64,000 nucleotides of DNA from CADEED01 sp035701825 (GCA_035701825.1 DASSRK010000051.1:30472-94471); one strand, 5' to 3'. Positions 7,921 to 19,994 are shown, counted from the stretch's first letter. Numbers and translations are program-made. The notes: generated by a model from the sequence alone, not told the origin.

Positions 7921-8708
7921 AGACCTGGCCGCTGTTGATTGCACTCTGTCCCGCCATCGCCTGGTGCGCGCCGCTCAAGATCACGGCGACCGACCAGGGC
8001 TTCGAAGCGCCGGCCAGCGTGGCCGCGGGCACGCGCCACGTGCTGTTCGAGAACCACGGCAAGAACATCCACGAGGTGATGTTCGTGAAGCTGCCCGCGG
8101 GCATGGATGCCGCCGGGTATCTCGCACGGGTCAATAGCGGCGTGCTGTTCCCGGAAGGCGCGCTCGACTATTCGGGGCCGGGGCTGACCTCGCCCGGCGA
8201 GGGCACCGAGGTGTGGCTCAAGCTCGATGCGGGCAACTACGTGCTCATCTGCTGGCACCACTCGCGCACTTCGGTGCGGGCGCTGACCGTGCGCGCCACG
8301 AACGAGCCCGACGACGTGCCGCCCAAGGCGGACGTGGTGCTCAAGCTGCTGGACTTCCGCTTCGTGCTGGAAGGCGAGGTGAAGAAGGGGCCGCAGGTCA
8401 TCCGGGTCGAGACGCCCGGGCCTTCCATGCACGAGTCCGACATCTTCCGCCTGCTGCCGGGACACACCGCCGCGGACGTGAAGCGGTGGTACGCGGAAAA
8501 CGACCTCGAAGGCCCGGCGCCGGCCGTCGCGCTCGGCGGCATCCTCGACAGCCACTCGATCGCCAACGTGGTGTACATCCGCAAGCACTTCGTGCCCGGC
8601 CAGTACGTGCTCCAGTGCGCCATGCCCATGACCACCGACGCCAAGTCGGGCGACGAGCACGTGACCCATGCCGATGCGGGCATGATCACCACGTTCGAAG
8701 TGAAGTAA
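7917..8708 (+). CDS. Exported protein with two cupredoxin-like domains
   Basis: A 263-residue protein with a signal peptide (1-18, WCA cleavage). The rest reads as two tandem cupredoxin-like beta-barrels, about 20-125 and 135-263. Each has an early HE pair (NIHEVMFV; SMHESDIF) and a late ligand-like loop (YVLICWHHS; YVLQCAMPM). In the first repeat the late loop supplies Cys and His; in the second it supplies Cys and Met, as in type-1 copper loops. The ATG overlaps the MerR stop (ATGA), so the regulator and this protein are one translational unit. A periplasmic copper-binding or electron-carrier role is inferred. An in-frame upstream extension is rejected because the ATG at 7917 gives the signal peptide. 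Confidence 0.72.
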   Translation: MKTWPLLIALCPAIAWCAPLKITATDQGFEAPASVAAGTRHVLFENHGKNIHEVMFVKLPAGMDAAGYLARVNSGVLFPEGALDYSGPGLTSPGEGTEVWLKLDAGNYVLICWHHSRTSVRALTVRATNEPDDVPPKADVVLKLLDFRFVLEGEVKKGPQVIRVETPGPSMHESDIFRLLPGHTAADVKRWYAENDLEGPAPAVALGGILDSHSIANVVYIRKHFVPGQYVLQCAMPMTTDAKSGDEHVTHADAGMITTFEVK

Positions 8709-8718
8709 TGACGCGGAC

Positions 8719-9384
8719 CTAGGGCGGCAGGCCGGACTCGTCTTCCCACACCGGGCCGGTCTGCCAGTTGAAGCGGATGGTCAGCACGCGCGCGACGAAG
8801 AACACCGCGACCGTGAGCCACGCGGCGCGCTCCGGCGCGACGCCGAGCTGCAGGGTCGTCAATAGATAGACGCCGCAGGCCGCGAGCAGCGTCAACGTGG
8901 AGAACTGGCCCGGGCGCATCAGTGTCGGCACTTCGCGCACCACCACGTCGCGCAGCAGGCCGCCGGCGACGCCATTGGCCACGCCGACGAACACGATGGC
9001 GATCAGCGGCAGCCCGGCGTTGTCCGCGAGCTGCATGCCGAATACCGCGAAGGCCGGGGTGCCGAGCGCGTCGATGTAGTCGACGATCTTCTGCACGGTC
9101 TCGCGGCCGATGAGGTTGCGCAGGTAGCGCGCGAATACCGAGGTCACGATGGTCGCGCCCACGATCAGCGATAAATAGGCGGGGTTCACCAGGAACACCG
9201 GCGTGCGGTTGAGGAACACCGCATCGCGCAGCAAGCCGCCGCCGAGGGCCGCGAGCAGCGCCACCACGAACACGCCGACGATGTCGAAGCGCCGCCGGAT
9301 GGCGACGATGGCGCCGCTGACCGCCCAGGTGAACGTGGCGACGTAATCGAAGGCGATGGGGACCTGGAAGACGGTGGCTGACAT
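8719..9384 (-). CDS. TRIC/UPF0126-family membrane channel protein
   Basis: A 221-residue protein of about seven helices with the duplicated UPF0126 (YicG/YadS, bacterial TRIC) pattern: GAIVAIRRRFDIVGVFVVALLAALGGGLLRD in the first half (glycine-rich GGG-LRD) and its repeat GVANGVAGGLLRDVVVREVP. Bacterial TRIC proteins are trimeric monovalent-cation channels; some are also proposed glycine transporters. The start is set at 9384 (MSATVFQVP), which fits the family; the open frame further upstream overlaps the divergent gene. It faces the GyrI-like gene with an 85-base gap. Confidence 0.88.
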   Translation of the reverse strand: MSATVFQVPIAFDYVATFTWAVSGAIVAIRRRFDIVGVFVVALLAALGGGLLRDAVFLNRTPVFLVNPAYLSLIVGATIVTSVFARYLRNLIGRETVQKIVDYIDALGTPAFAVFGMQLADNAGLPLIAIVFVGVANGVAGGLLRDVVVREVPTLMRPGQFSTLTLLAACGVYLLTTLQLGVAPERAAWLTVAVFFVARVLTIRFNWQTGPVWEDESGLPP

Positions 9385-9469
9385 GGCCGGCGGATTGTCG
9401 GCAGAATCCGGGGGCCGCACCAGTTGCAGGCGGCTGTCGAAAGCAGGGGGCGCCGTTCGGCTACTGACC

Positions 9470-9964
9470 ATGAACATCAAAACCATCGACCGGCCGGCGG
9501 TGACGCTGGTCGGGCTGCAGATCAGGACCCGGCCCCAGTCGCCGGAAATCCCCGCGCTTTGGCCGAAGTTCGTCGCCCGCATCGGCGAAATCCACGGCCA
9601 GTCCGAGCCCAAGGTGACCTACGGCGCCATGTGGCCGGGCAAGGAGGGCATGCACGTGCTGCACTACATGGCCGCCGTGGCGGTCGCCGGGCCGGTGCGC
9701 GTGCTGCCGCCAGGCATGGATTGCATCGTCCTTCCAGCGGGGATCTATGCGAGTTTCAGCTACCCACTGTCGGGACTGGGGAAAGGCTTCGCCGAGATCT
9801 TCGACACGCTGCTGCCGAATTCCGGTTACGAGCAGGTTCCGGGGGTCTTCTTCGAGCGCTACGACGAAGCCTTCTGTCCCGACGACGCCAACTCCGCCGT
9901 CGGCATCTGCCTGCCGGTGCGGCGGCGTGGCGCCCGAGCGGGTGCACGCGGGCTGAGCGCATGA
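9470..9964 (+). CDS. GyrI/AraC effector-binding-domain protein
   Basis: A 164-residue protein comprising only the GyrI-like small-molecule-binding fold (PF06445/PF14526 type): RPAVTLVGLQIRT opening strand, TYGAMWPGKEGMHVLHYMAAV, then the AGIYASFSY beta-turn and a C-terminal FFERYDEAFC motif. No DNA-binding domain is present. Such stand-alone domains bind hydrophobic ligands or drugs. The start at 9470 is the first that gives the typical N-terminus. Its stop overlaps the MFS gene by four bases (ATGA), so it is coupled to a permease and may bind the same substrate. Confidence 0.75.
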   Translation: MNIKTIDRPAVTLVGLQIRTRPQSPEIPALWPKFVARIGEIHGQSEPKVTYGAMWPGKEGMHVLHYMAAVAVAGPVRVLPPGMDCIVLPAGIYASFSYPLSGLGKGFAEIFDTLLPNSGYEQVPGVFFERYDEAFCPDDANSAVGICLPVRRRGARAGARGLSA

Positions 9965-11160
9965 ACGCTTCGCCGTATCGTTGGGTCATCGTGGCGCTGG
10001 GCGGCCTCATGGGCTGCGTGGCGCTGGGCGCGATGTTCTCGCTCGCCGTGTTCCAGACGCCCATGTCGCAGGAGTCGGGGTGGTCGCACACCGGCATTTC
10101 CTTCGCCATGTCCATCGGCCTGCTGGTCATGGCCTTCGGCTCGTTCGCCTGGGGCGCGGCCAGCGACCGCTGGGGCGCGCGGATCACCACCTTGTGCGGC
10201 TCGGTGTTGTTAGGCCTGGCGTTGACGCTCGCCAGCCGTACCACCTCGCTACTCTCCTTCCAGCTCACGTACGGCATCCTGGTCGGCGTGGCCGCCAGCG
10301 CGTTCTTCGCACCGCTGATCGCGACCGTGACCGGCTGGTTCACGACCCAGCGCAACCTCGCGGTGTCGCTGGTGTCGGCCGGCATGGGCATGGCGCCGCT
10401 CACCATCTCGCCGTTCGCGAACTGGCTCATCACGCACTACGGCTGGCGCTCGGCGATGTTCTCCATCGGCGTGATGGCATGGGTGTTGCTGATTCCGGCG
10501 ACGCTGTTCGTGCGCCGCCCGCCGGCGAGCGACGCGGCGGGCGATGGGCCCGCGACCAAGCCGGGCAAGGGTGAAGTCGGCGCCGCGCTGACCTCGCCGC
10601 AGTTCCTGGTGCTGGGCTTCACGTTCATGTTCTGCTGCATGGCGCACGCGGGACCGATCTTCCACGTGGTGAGCTACGCGCAGTATTGCGGGCTCGGTGC
10701 GGCGGCGGCCGTGAGTGTGTACAGCGTCGAGGGCCTCGCCGGGCTCGGTGGCCGCGTGCTGGTCGGCCTCGCCGCCGACCGCTACGGCGCCAAGCGCGTG
10801 CTGGTGGCCATGCTGTGCGTGCAGGCGCTGGCGATCTTCGGCTACCTGCGCGTGCACGAGCTTTCCCAGTTCTACGCCATGGCGGTGGTCTTCGGCATCG
10901 CCTACGGCGGCGGCATGCCGCTGTACGCGTCCATCGCGCGCGACTACTTCGGCCAACGCATCATGGGCACGGTGTTCGGCGCCGCCACGATGCTGTCCGC
11001 GCTCGGCATGTCGCTCGGGACGGTGGGCGGCGGTTGGGTGTTCGACACCTTCCACAACTACGCGTGGATGTACATCGCGTCGGGCGCGGTCGCGGCGGGC
11101 GCGGTGATGATGGCGTTGCTGTTCCCGAAGCCGGCGCCAGCGCCGGCGATGGCCGCCTGA
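9961..11160 (+). CDS. MFS permease, oxalate/formate-antiporter-like group
   Basis: A 399-residue, 12-helix major-facilitator protein. The first half has the loop motif GAASDRWGARI after helix 2, the second half GLAADRYGAKRV, and a proline/glycine-rich helix 5. The overall pattern, including the YGWRSAM helix boundary and the IARDYFGQRIMGTVFGA stretch, fits the monocarboxylate/oxalate-formate type of MFS proteins. The ATG overlaps the GyrI-like gene stop. Substrate unknown; a small carboxylate is likely. Confidence 0.85.
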   Translation: MNASPYRWVIVALGGLMGCVALGAMFSLAVFQTPMSQESGWSHTGISFAMSIGLLVMAFGSFAWGAASDRWGARITTLCGSVLLGLALTLASRTTSLLSFQLTYGILVGVAASAFFAPLIATVTGWFTTQRNLAVSLVSAGMGMAPLTISPFANWLITHYGWRSAMFSIGVMAWVLLIPATLFVRRPPASDAAGDGPATKPGKGEVGAALTSPQFLVLGFTFMFCCMAHAGPIFHVVSYAQYCGLGAAAAVSVYSVEGLAGLGGRVLVGLAADRYGAKRVLVAMLCVQALAIFGYLRVHELSQFYAMAVVFGIAYGGGMPLYASIARDYFGQRIMGTVFGAATMLSALGMSLGTVGGGWVFDTFHNYAWMYIASGAVAAGAVMMALLFPKPAPAPAMAA

Positions 11161-11167
11161 AGACGCC

Positions 11168-11392
11168 TCACGGCGTTTTGGCAATCTTCTCCGCCAGCTG
11201 GTCGACGCAGTCGTTGACCGCCTTTTTGTACGACGGGTCGTTCTTGATGATCATCGTCGTCGCCTGGATGTGATACGGGATGCTCACCGAGGCGTCGATC
11301 GGCTTCGAACCCAACTCCCGGGTTGAATTCACTTCAGCCACCTCGATCGCGACGCAGCGAGTCGAGGGCGCGCAGCGCCGTATGGGGCCTAA
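11168..11392 (-). pseudogene. Possible decayed gene: C-terminal remnant with no start
   Basis: On the minus strand a 74-codon open stretch ends in a natural-looking TGA and encodes protein-like sequence (for example ASVSIPYHIQATTMIIKND and YKKAVNDCVDQLAEKIAKTP). It has no plausible start, and a TAG closes it upstream at about 11393-11395; only eight codons beyond that is an ATG (MPHGWLPR then stop). It may be the tail of a broken exported or lipoprotein gene. I do not recognise the family. Confidence 0.35.
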
Positions 11393-11620
11393 CTATCTGG
11401 GCAGCCAGCCGTGCGGCATTCGATGCGTCGACGCGGACCGCAGCACGGAGTCTCCCTGGTAATTCACGGGGCGGACTTCAGCACGCGACGCCTGACGGGT
11501 CAACGCGACGCCGCGAAGGGGCGGTTACCCCGCGGCGTCGAACCCCCAGGGTGGGGTCGATTCGGCATGTTGGTCCGCTGTTCGCGATCAAGGGTTTATG
11601 CCGTTCCGGCCCTCAAAAGA

Positions 11621-11644
11621 TATTCACTCACGTGTGAATGAGTA
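11621..11644. promoter_or_regulatory. 24-bp imperfect palindrome, candidate TetR operator
   Basis: The half-site pattern TAyTCAyTCAC is followed by a 2-bp centre and its complement GTGArTGArTA; 18 of 24 positions match their reverse complement. The core contains CACGTG. A TTGACA hexamer abuts it at 11645-11650, so binding would block promoter access. It lies 74 bases before the TonB-receptor ATG, and a TetR gene is encoded in the same operon at 18436. I see no good -10 hexamer 17 bases after the TTGACA, so the exact promoter is uncertain. Confidence 0.65.
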
Positions 11645-11717
11645 TTGACAGCGCCCCTCCGCGGTGGCTCACTCCGCCACGGGGCGCCGTGATCCACGGC
11701 GCATGAGGGGAGAGCGC

Positions 11718-13877
11718 ATGAACAAGAAAATGCTCACCGCGGCGCTTGCCGTCGTGCAGTTGGCGACCGCAGGACCCGCGATCGCGCAGTCACCAGTCGA
11801 AGGCCAGGGCAGCGACGAGCTCGGCGAGATCGTCATCACCGCCGAACGCCGCCGCACCGACCTGCAGAAGACGCCGATCGCCGCGACCGTCATGACCGGC
11901 GAGAAGCTTGCGGCCAACGGTGTCGCCGTGGTGGACCAGTTGCAGTTCGTCACGCCCTCCGCGGTGGTCAACAACTTCGGCCAGGGCATCGACTTCAACA
12001 TCCGCGGCATCGGCAAGGCCGAGCACAACTCGCAGACCACCACCGGCGTGATCACGTATCGCGACGGCGTCGCGACCTTCCCCGGTTACTACACCGCCGA
12101 ACCCTACTACGACATCGCCCGCGTCGAAGTGCTGCGTGGGCCGCAGGGGACCTTCGTCGGCGAGAACGCCACCGGCGGCGCGGTGTTCGTCAGTTCCAAC
12201 GACCCGATCATCAACGGCGGCCACTCCGGCTACCTGCTGGCCGGCCTCGGGAGCTACAACGGCCTGGCATTGCAGGGCGCGGTCAATCTACCCGTGGGCG
12301 ACACCTTCGCGATGCGCGCGGCTATCAACTGGGACCAACGCGACAGCTTCTACGACATCACCGGCCCGCACACCGGTGACGGCGGCGTCAATCGCGCCAG
12401 CGGCCGGCTCGGCATGCTGTGGGCGCCGAATGACAAACTGACCACCTCGCTGAAGCTGGACTACAACTACCTGGACCTTTCGGGCTACCCGGCGGACCCG
12501 GTGCTCTCCACCAACGACCTGTTCGACATCACCGGCAACGCCGACTACCACGCGCTCGACCGCTTCGGCCGCGCGGTGCTCAAGGTCGATTACGAATTCG
12601 ACAATGGCACCATCCTGCGCTCGGTCACGGGCTATCAGGACGGCCAGACCGAATATCGCACCGACCTCGACGGGTACAGCGATCCCGCGGTGGTCAATGG
12701 CACGGACGACTGGACCTTCGGTGACGTCGCCCAGGAGAGGATGTACTCCGAGGAGATCAACCTCATCTCCTCGGACGCCAACAACCTCAAGTGGATCCTC
12801 GGCCTCTACTACCAGCACGACAAGACCAACTTCCGCCCGGGCGATGGCTTCTTCATCGGCGTGCCCGCGCCGTTCGTGGTCTACACGCTGAGCGGCACCA
12901 ACGTGCGCGAGAGCATGGCGGCCTTCGGCCAGCTGAGCTACGACCTGCCGGCCGGCTTCCAGGTCTCGGTCGGCGTGCGCTGGTCGGATCACAGCACGAC
13001 CAACGACCTCGAGATCAACCAGTACGGCACGCCGCTCACGCAGCAGCAGAAGGAGACCTTCGACAACGTCTCCGGCAAGGTGACGCTCAACTGGGAAGTG
13101 AACGAGCACAACTTCCTGTACGGCTTCGTGGCCACGGGCTTCCGTCCGGGCGGCCTGAACGTGCCCGTCGGCCTCGGTGAGCCGCCGGCGTTCGAGGAAG
13201 AAGAGGTGACCAACTACGAGATCGGCTGGAAAGCCGGCTGGTTCGACGGCCAGCTGCGCACCCAGGTCGACGCGTACTACAACGACTACGAGAATTTCCA
13301 GGTGATCGTCGGCTATCCGCAGATCCCGGTGTTCGGCATCGAGCTGAACAATCCCAATGCGTCGAAGATCTACGGCTTCGAGGGACAGCTCGAGGCGGTG
13401 TTCGGGGCGTTCTCGATGGATGCGGGCATCGGCTGGCTGAAGAGCGAGCTCGGCACCTTCTACGCGGTGGATCCGCGCATCGACAGCTTCGGCGCCTGCG
13501 ACCCGGAGACCGGCCCCGAGTCGGCGGCGTGCATCAACCTGGAAGGGCACGAGCAGACCTACGCGCCGGAGCTGACATTCAACATCGGAATGCAGTACAC
13601 CTTCGGCATGGGCAGCGGGAACGAATTCACGCCGCGCGTCAACTTCGCGCACGTCTCGGACCAGTGGGCCACGCTGTTCCAGGATGAATCGCAAGGCGAC
13701 AAGGTCGAGGCGCGCAACATCCTCAACGCGCAGTTCTCCTGGAAGCATGCGGACCTGGTGACGACGCTGTACGGCACGAACCTGACGGACGAGCACTACG
13801 TCGGCGCCGTGAATTCCGGCCTGCGCTTCGCGGGTGCGCCGCGCGAGTACGGCCTGCGGCTGATGAAGACGTTCTGA
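11718..13877 (+). CDS. TonB-dependent receptor heading a catabolic operon
   Basis: A 719-residue outer-membrane receptor. Residues 1-24 are a signal peptide (cleavage after IAQ). A TonB-box-like stretch ELGEIVITAERR follows at about 34-45, then the plug domain (about 50-160, with RVEVLRGPQGTFVGENATGGAVF), then the barrel to a C-terminal LRLMKTF ending in Phe. The group resembles receptors of sphingomonads and gammaproteobacteria that import hydrophobic or carbohydrate substrates, not obviously siderophore receptors. The ATG at 11718 follows GGGGAGAGC. It is one base from the MFS gene, so it is the first gene of a long coupled operon for uptake and breakdown of one substrate. Confidence 0.92.
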   Translation: MNKKMLTAALAVVQLATAGPAIAQSPVEGQGSDELGEIVITAERRRTDLQKTPIAATVMTGEKLAANGVAVVDQLQFVTPSAVVNNFGQGIDFNIRGIGKAEHNSQTTTGVITYRDGVATFPGYYTAEPYYDIARVEVLRGPQGTFVGENATGGAVFVSSNDPIINGGHSGYLLAGLGSYNGLALQGAVNLPVGDTFAMRAAINWDQRDSFYDITGPHTGDGGVNRASGRLGMLWAPNDKLTTSLKLDYNYLDLSGYPADPVLSTNDLFDITGNADYHALDRFGRAVLKVDYEFDNGTILRSVTGYQDGQTEYRTDLDGYSDPAVVNGTDDWTFGDVAQERMYSEEINLISSDANNLKWILGLYYQHDKTNFRPGDGFFIGVPAPFVVYTLSGTNVRESMAAFGQLSYDLPAGFQVSVGVRWSDHSTTNDLEINQYGTPLTQQQKETFDNVSGKVTLNWEVNEHNFLYGFVATGFRPGGLNVPVGLGEPPAFEEEEVTNYEIGWKAGWFDGQLRTQVDAYYNDYENFQVIVGYPQIPVFGIELNNPNASKIYGFEGQLEAVFGAFSMDAGIGWLKSELGTFYAVDPRIDSFGACDPETGPESAACINLEGHEQTYAPELTFNIGMQYTFGMGSGNEFTPRVNFAHVSDQWATLFQDESQGDKVEARNILNAQFSWKHADLVTTLYGTNLTDEHYVGAVNSGLRFAGAPREYGLRLMKTF

Positions 13878-13878
13878 G

Positions 13879-15207
13879 ATGGCGGCGGTGACGAACACGA
13901 GTCCGGCCGCACCCGCGGTGCGGCCGGACGCACATGCCTGGTTCGTGCTGGGCGTGCTGTGCTTCGTCTACGTCATCAATTTCCTCGACCGGCAGCTGCT
14001 GTCGATCCTGGCCAAGCCCATCCAGGACGAGCTCGGGGTCACCGATGGGCAGCTGGGCCGGATCGGCGGCCTGTATTTCGCCTTGTTCTACTGCGTGCTC
14101 GCCATCCCGGTGGGCTGGATCGCCGACCGCACCAACCGCGTGCGGCTGCTGTCGTTCGCCTGCGCGCTGTGGAGCGCGGCGACCGTCGCCTGCGGCATGG
14201 CGTCCAACTACCCGCAGCTGGCGGCGGCGCGCATGGCGGTGGGCGTGGGCGAGGCGGGCGGCGTGCCGCCGTCGTACGCGATCATCTCCGACTACTTCCC
14301 TTCGGGTCAGCGTGGCACGGCGCTGAGCATCTACAACTTCGGCCCGCCCATCGGCATGGCGCTGGGCATCGCCTTCGGCGCCTCGATCGCGGCGGCCTAC
14401 AGCTGGCGCGCCGCGTTCATGTTCCTCGGCGCCGTGGGTGTGGTGGCGGCGCTGGTGGTGTGGTTCCTGCGCGAGCCGGTGCGCGGCGGCCTGGACGAAC
14501 CGCGCGCGGGAGCCGGGGCCGTGCCGGCGCGCGCGCCGTTCTGGCCGACCTGCAGGAAGTTCTTCGCGAGCCCGGTGCTGCTGCGCCTGTCGATCGCCTG
14601 CGGCGTGACGCAGATCGTCACCTACGCCACCCTCAACTTCACCACGCTGTTCCTGATGCGCGAGAAGGGCATGACATTGCCCGAGGTCGCGGTTTACTAC
14701 TCGTTGCTGATCGGCATCGCGGTGAGCGCCGGCATGCTCACCTCCGGGCGGCTGATCGATCGATACGCAGCGCATGGCAAGACCGCCTACGCTGCGCTGC
14801 CGGCGCTGGCGCTGACGATCGCCATCCCGTTCTTCCTCGGGTTCATCGCCGCGCCGTCCTGGCCGGTGGCACTGGCCTTCCTCGCGGTGCCGACCTTCTT
14901 CAACTACTTCTATCTGTCGCCGGCGGTGACGCTGGTGCAGGAGGAAGTGCCGCCCAACGAGCGCGTGCTCGCGGGCGCGCTGCTGCTGCTGGTCATGAAC
15001 CTGGTCGGCCTCGGGCTGGGTCCGACCTTCCTCGGCGCGATGAGCGACTGGTTCAGGCCCGCGCATCCGCAGAATTCCCTGCAGCTGGCGTTCTACACGC
15101 TGGCGCCTTTCTACGCGCTCGCGGTGCTGTGCTTCGTGTGGCTGGCGCGCGCGATCCGGCGCGAAGAGGCCGCGCGCAGGAAGGAACACATCGGAGTGGC
15201 GTCATGA
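13879..15207 (+). CDS. MFS transporter, spinster-like group
   Basis: A 442-residue 12-helix transporter. It has the typical spinster/AAHS-like opening (CFVYVINFLDRQLLSILAKP), the loop GWIADRTNRVRLL after helix 2, and VGVGEAGGVPPSYAIISDYF in helix 4-5, characteristic of this family next to TonB-receptor catabolic loci. It would move the imported substrate or its product across the inner membrane. Start is two bases after the receptor stop; its end overlaps the esterase start (ATGA). Confidence 0.88.
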   Translation: MAAVTNTSPAAPAVRPDAHAWFVLGVLCFVYVINFLDRQLLSILAKPIQDELGVTDGQLGRIGGLYFALFYCVLAIPVGWIADRTNRVRLLSFACALWSAATVACGMASNYPQLAAARMAVGVGEAGGVPPSYAIISDYFPSGQRGTALSIYNFGPPIGMALGIAFGASIAAAYSWRAAFMFLGAVGVVAALVVWFLREPVRGGLDEPRAGAGAVPARAPFWPTCRKFFASPVLLRLSIACGVTQIVTYATLNFTTLFLMREKGMTLPEVAVYYSLLIGIAVSAGMLTSGRLIDRYAAHGKTAYAALPALALTIAIPFFLGFIAAPSWPVALAFLAVPTFFNYFYLSPAVTLVQEEVPPNERVLAGALLLLVMNLVGLGLGPTFLGAMSDWFRPAHPQNSLQLAFYTLAPFYALAVLCFVWLARAIRREEAARRKEHIGVAS

Positions 15208-16831
15208 TCCGACTCATTGCCTCTGTGTCAGTCGCCTTGTTGCTGTGCCTTCCGGCGGGTGCGGAGTCGTCTCCTCCCGTCGTTGCCGCGCCCGCCGGCA
15301 AGGTGCAGGGCGAGGCGGCCGGCGACATCCGCGCGTTCAAGGGCATTCCCTACGCGGTGCCGCCGGTCGGCCCGATGCGCTGGAAGCCGCCGTTGCCCTT
15401 GCCGAAGTGGAACGGCACGCGCGACGCCACGCAATTCGGCGCGGCCTGCGTGCAGCCGCGCCCCAGGCCCGAGAGCATTTATTTCTGGTCGCTGCCGAAG
15501 ACCAGCGAGGACTGCCTGTTCCTGAACGTCTGGGCGCCCGCGAAGGCGAGCAAGGCGCCGGTGTTCGTGTGGATCCATGGCGGCGCGCTGAGCGGCGGCT
15601 CGGGTGGTGAGCCGCTGTACGACGGCACGAAGCTCGCGGAGCGCGGCCTGGTGGTGGTGACCCTCAACTATCGGCTGGGGCCGCTGGGATTCCTGGTGCA
15701 TCCGGCGCTGAGCGCCGAATCGCGGCGGAACATCTCGGGCAACTACGGGTTGCTGGACCAGGTGCTGGCGCTCGAGTGGGTGAAGAAGAACATCGCCGCG
15801 TTCGGCGGCGATCCCGCCAACGTGACCGTCGCCGGCGAGTCCGCGGGCGGACTCAGCGTCATGTACCTGATGGCGGCGCCGGGCGCACGCGGGCTGTTCG
15901 CAAAGGCCATCGCGCAGAGCGCGTACATGATTTCCGCGCAGGAGCTGCGCACCGCCGGGCATGACGCGTATTCCGGTGAGGCGCTCGGCGTGTGGCTGCA
16001 GGGCAAGCTCGGCGCCGGAGACCTGGCGGCGCTGCGATCCATGGACGCGCAGCAGATCGTCGACGGTGCCGCGGCGGCGGGCTTCTTCCCGTTCTTCGTC
16101 ATCGACGGGCGGGTGCTGCCGCGCCAGGTGGTCGACGTGTTCGATCGCGGCGAGCAGGCGAAAGTCCCGCTGCTCGCCGGCTTCAACCAGGGCGAGATCC
16201 GCTCGCTGCGCGTGCTCGCGCCGCCGGTGCCGGCCGACGCGGCGACTTATGAAAAGGAGATCCGCGAGCGCTACAAGGACCTGGCCGATGACTTCCTGAA
16301 GCTCTATCCCTCGAGCAACCTGCAGGAGAGCATCTGGGCCACCACGCGCGATTCGCTCTACGGCTGGACCGCCGAGCGGCTCATGGTCAAGCAGCGTGCG
16401 CTCGGCGTGCCGTCGTTCCTCTATCTATTCGACCACGGCTACCCGGCCACCGACGAGAAGGGCCTGCACGCCTTCCATGCCAGCGAGCTGCCCTACATGT
16501 TCGGCAACGCCGGGCGTACGCCGCCCAACTGGCCGAAGGTACCCGACACGGCGGCGGAAAAGGCGCTCTCGAGCGCCATGGTGGACTACTGGGCTTCGTT
16601 CGCGCGCAGCGGCGCGCCGAGCGCCGCGGGCCAGCCGCAGTGGCCGGCGTACGGCGACGCGCGCAACTACATGGCATTCGAAGACGTGCCGAAGCCGAAG
16701 ACCCACGTGTTCCCCGGCATGTACGAATTCAACGAGCAGGTAGTTTGCCGGCGCCGCGCCGCGGGCGGCATCCCGTGGCACTGGAACGTGGGCCTGGCCT
16801 CGCCGCCGCTGCCTCCCGAGGCCCACTGCAA

Positions 16832-16835
<4 letters not shown>
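15204..16835 (+). CDS. Exported type-B carboxylesterase
   Basis: A 543-residue enzyme with a signal peptide (1-20) and the full carboxylesterase/lipase type B fold. Visible motifs: the family SEDCLFLN box at 101-108, the oxyanion hole HGG at 125-127, the nucleophile elbow G211-E-S213-A-G, and a catalytic His in the GLHAFHASELPYMF segment. It would hydrolyse an ester in the periplasm, releasing a carboxylic acid (or alcohol) that the coupled acyl-CoA ligase could activate. The ATG overlaps the MFS stop and its own stop overlaps the ligase start, so translation is coupled on both sides. A long upstream in-frame extension is rejected as a shadow of the MFS gene. Confidence 0.9.
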
Positions 16836-18424
<1,589 letters not shown>

Positions 18425-18435
18425 GAGGAAAGGCA

Positions 18436-19112
18436 GTGTCGAAGAACGCGAAGACGCGGCGCAAGCCGACCAAGCTGCAGCAGCGCGCCGAGAAGATGGA
18501 GCAGATCCTCGACGCGGCCGAAGACCTGTTCTCCAAGCACGGTCTCTACGGCGTCACGCTCAAGGACGTGGCCAAGCGCGTCGGCGCGCACCACACGCTG
18601 CTCAACTACTACTTCGTCGACAAGAAGAAGCTGTTCGACGCGGTGTGCGCGCGGCGCGCGGTGGTCACCAGCACGCTGCGCATGGACGCGCTCAACCAGT
18701 ACGACGCGGCCACGAAGGGTAAGCCCACGGTGGAAGGCGCGTTGCGCGCGTTCCTCGACACCGACCTCGATCTCTACATCCGCGGCGGCGAAGGCTGGCG
18801 CAACTACGGCGCGCTCGGTGCGCAGGTGGCCAACAACACCTGGGGCGCCGAGATCATGCACGTGCACTTCGATCCGGTGGTGCTGCGCCTGATCGAGCTG
18901 CTGAAGAAGGCCTTGCCCGGCTGCGCCGAGGAAGACATCTTCTGGGGCTATCACTTCGTGACCGGCGCGCTGATGCTGACGCTGGCGCGTACCGGCCGCA
19001 TCGACATGCTGTCGAACGGCGCCTGCAAGTCCGAGGACTTCGCCGCGGTCAAGCACCGCATGGCCTCCTTCATGGCCGCCGGGTTCCTCGCGATCTGCAA
19101 GAAGAAGAAAAA

Positions 19113-19116
<4 letters not shown>
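18436..19116 (+). CDS. TetR-family repressor, presumed operon regulator
   Basis: A 226-residue regulator. After a basic N-terminal arm, residues about 15-65 form a TetR helix-turn-helix (ILDAAEDLFSKHGLYGVTLKDVAKRVGAHHTLLNYYFVDKKKLF). The C-terminal ligand domain is larger than average and ends in a lysine tail (CKKKKK). GTG at 18436 is chosen because it follows GAGAGGAAAG with normal spacing; a GTG at 18421 overlapping the ligase stop is also possible. Being inside the operon, it probably represses from the palindrome at 11621-11644 and responds to an acyl-CoA or the free acid. Confidence 0.88.

Positions 19117-19994
<878 letters not shown>

Larger units (their letters stand above)
11161..11717. 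other. 557-base intergenic region before the catabolic operon
   Basis: Contains the minus-strand remnant at 11168-11392, a 10-bp-stem hairpin at 11506-11540 (cgacgccgcg / cgcggcgtcg with a 15-base loop and no U-tract) and the TetR-type palindrome at 11621-11644 followed directly by TTGACA at 11645-11650. No complete gene is seen. Confidence 0.6.

Noticed and set aside
11506..11540. Terminator for the upstream MFS gene
   Set aside because: A good 10-bp stem but more than 340 bases from the stop, with a 15-base loop and no T-run on either strand.
12288..13898. Long minus-strand frames under the TonB receptor and the following MFS gene
   Set aside because: Composition is dominated by Arg, His and Val with no coherent fold; the plus-strand genes have signal peptides and family motifs.
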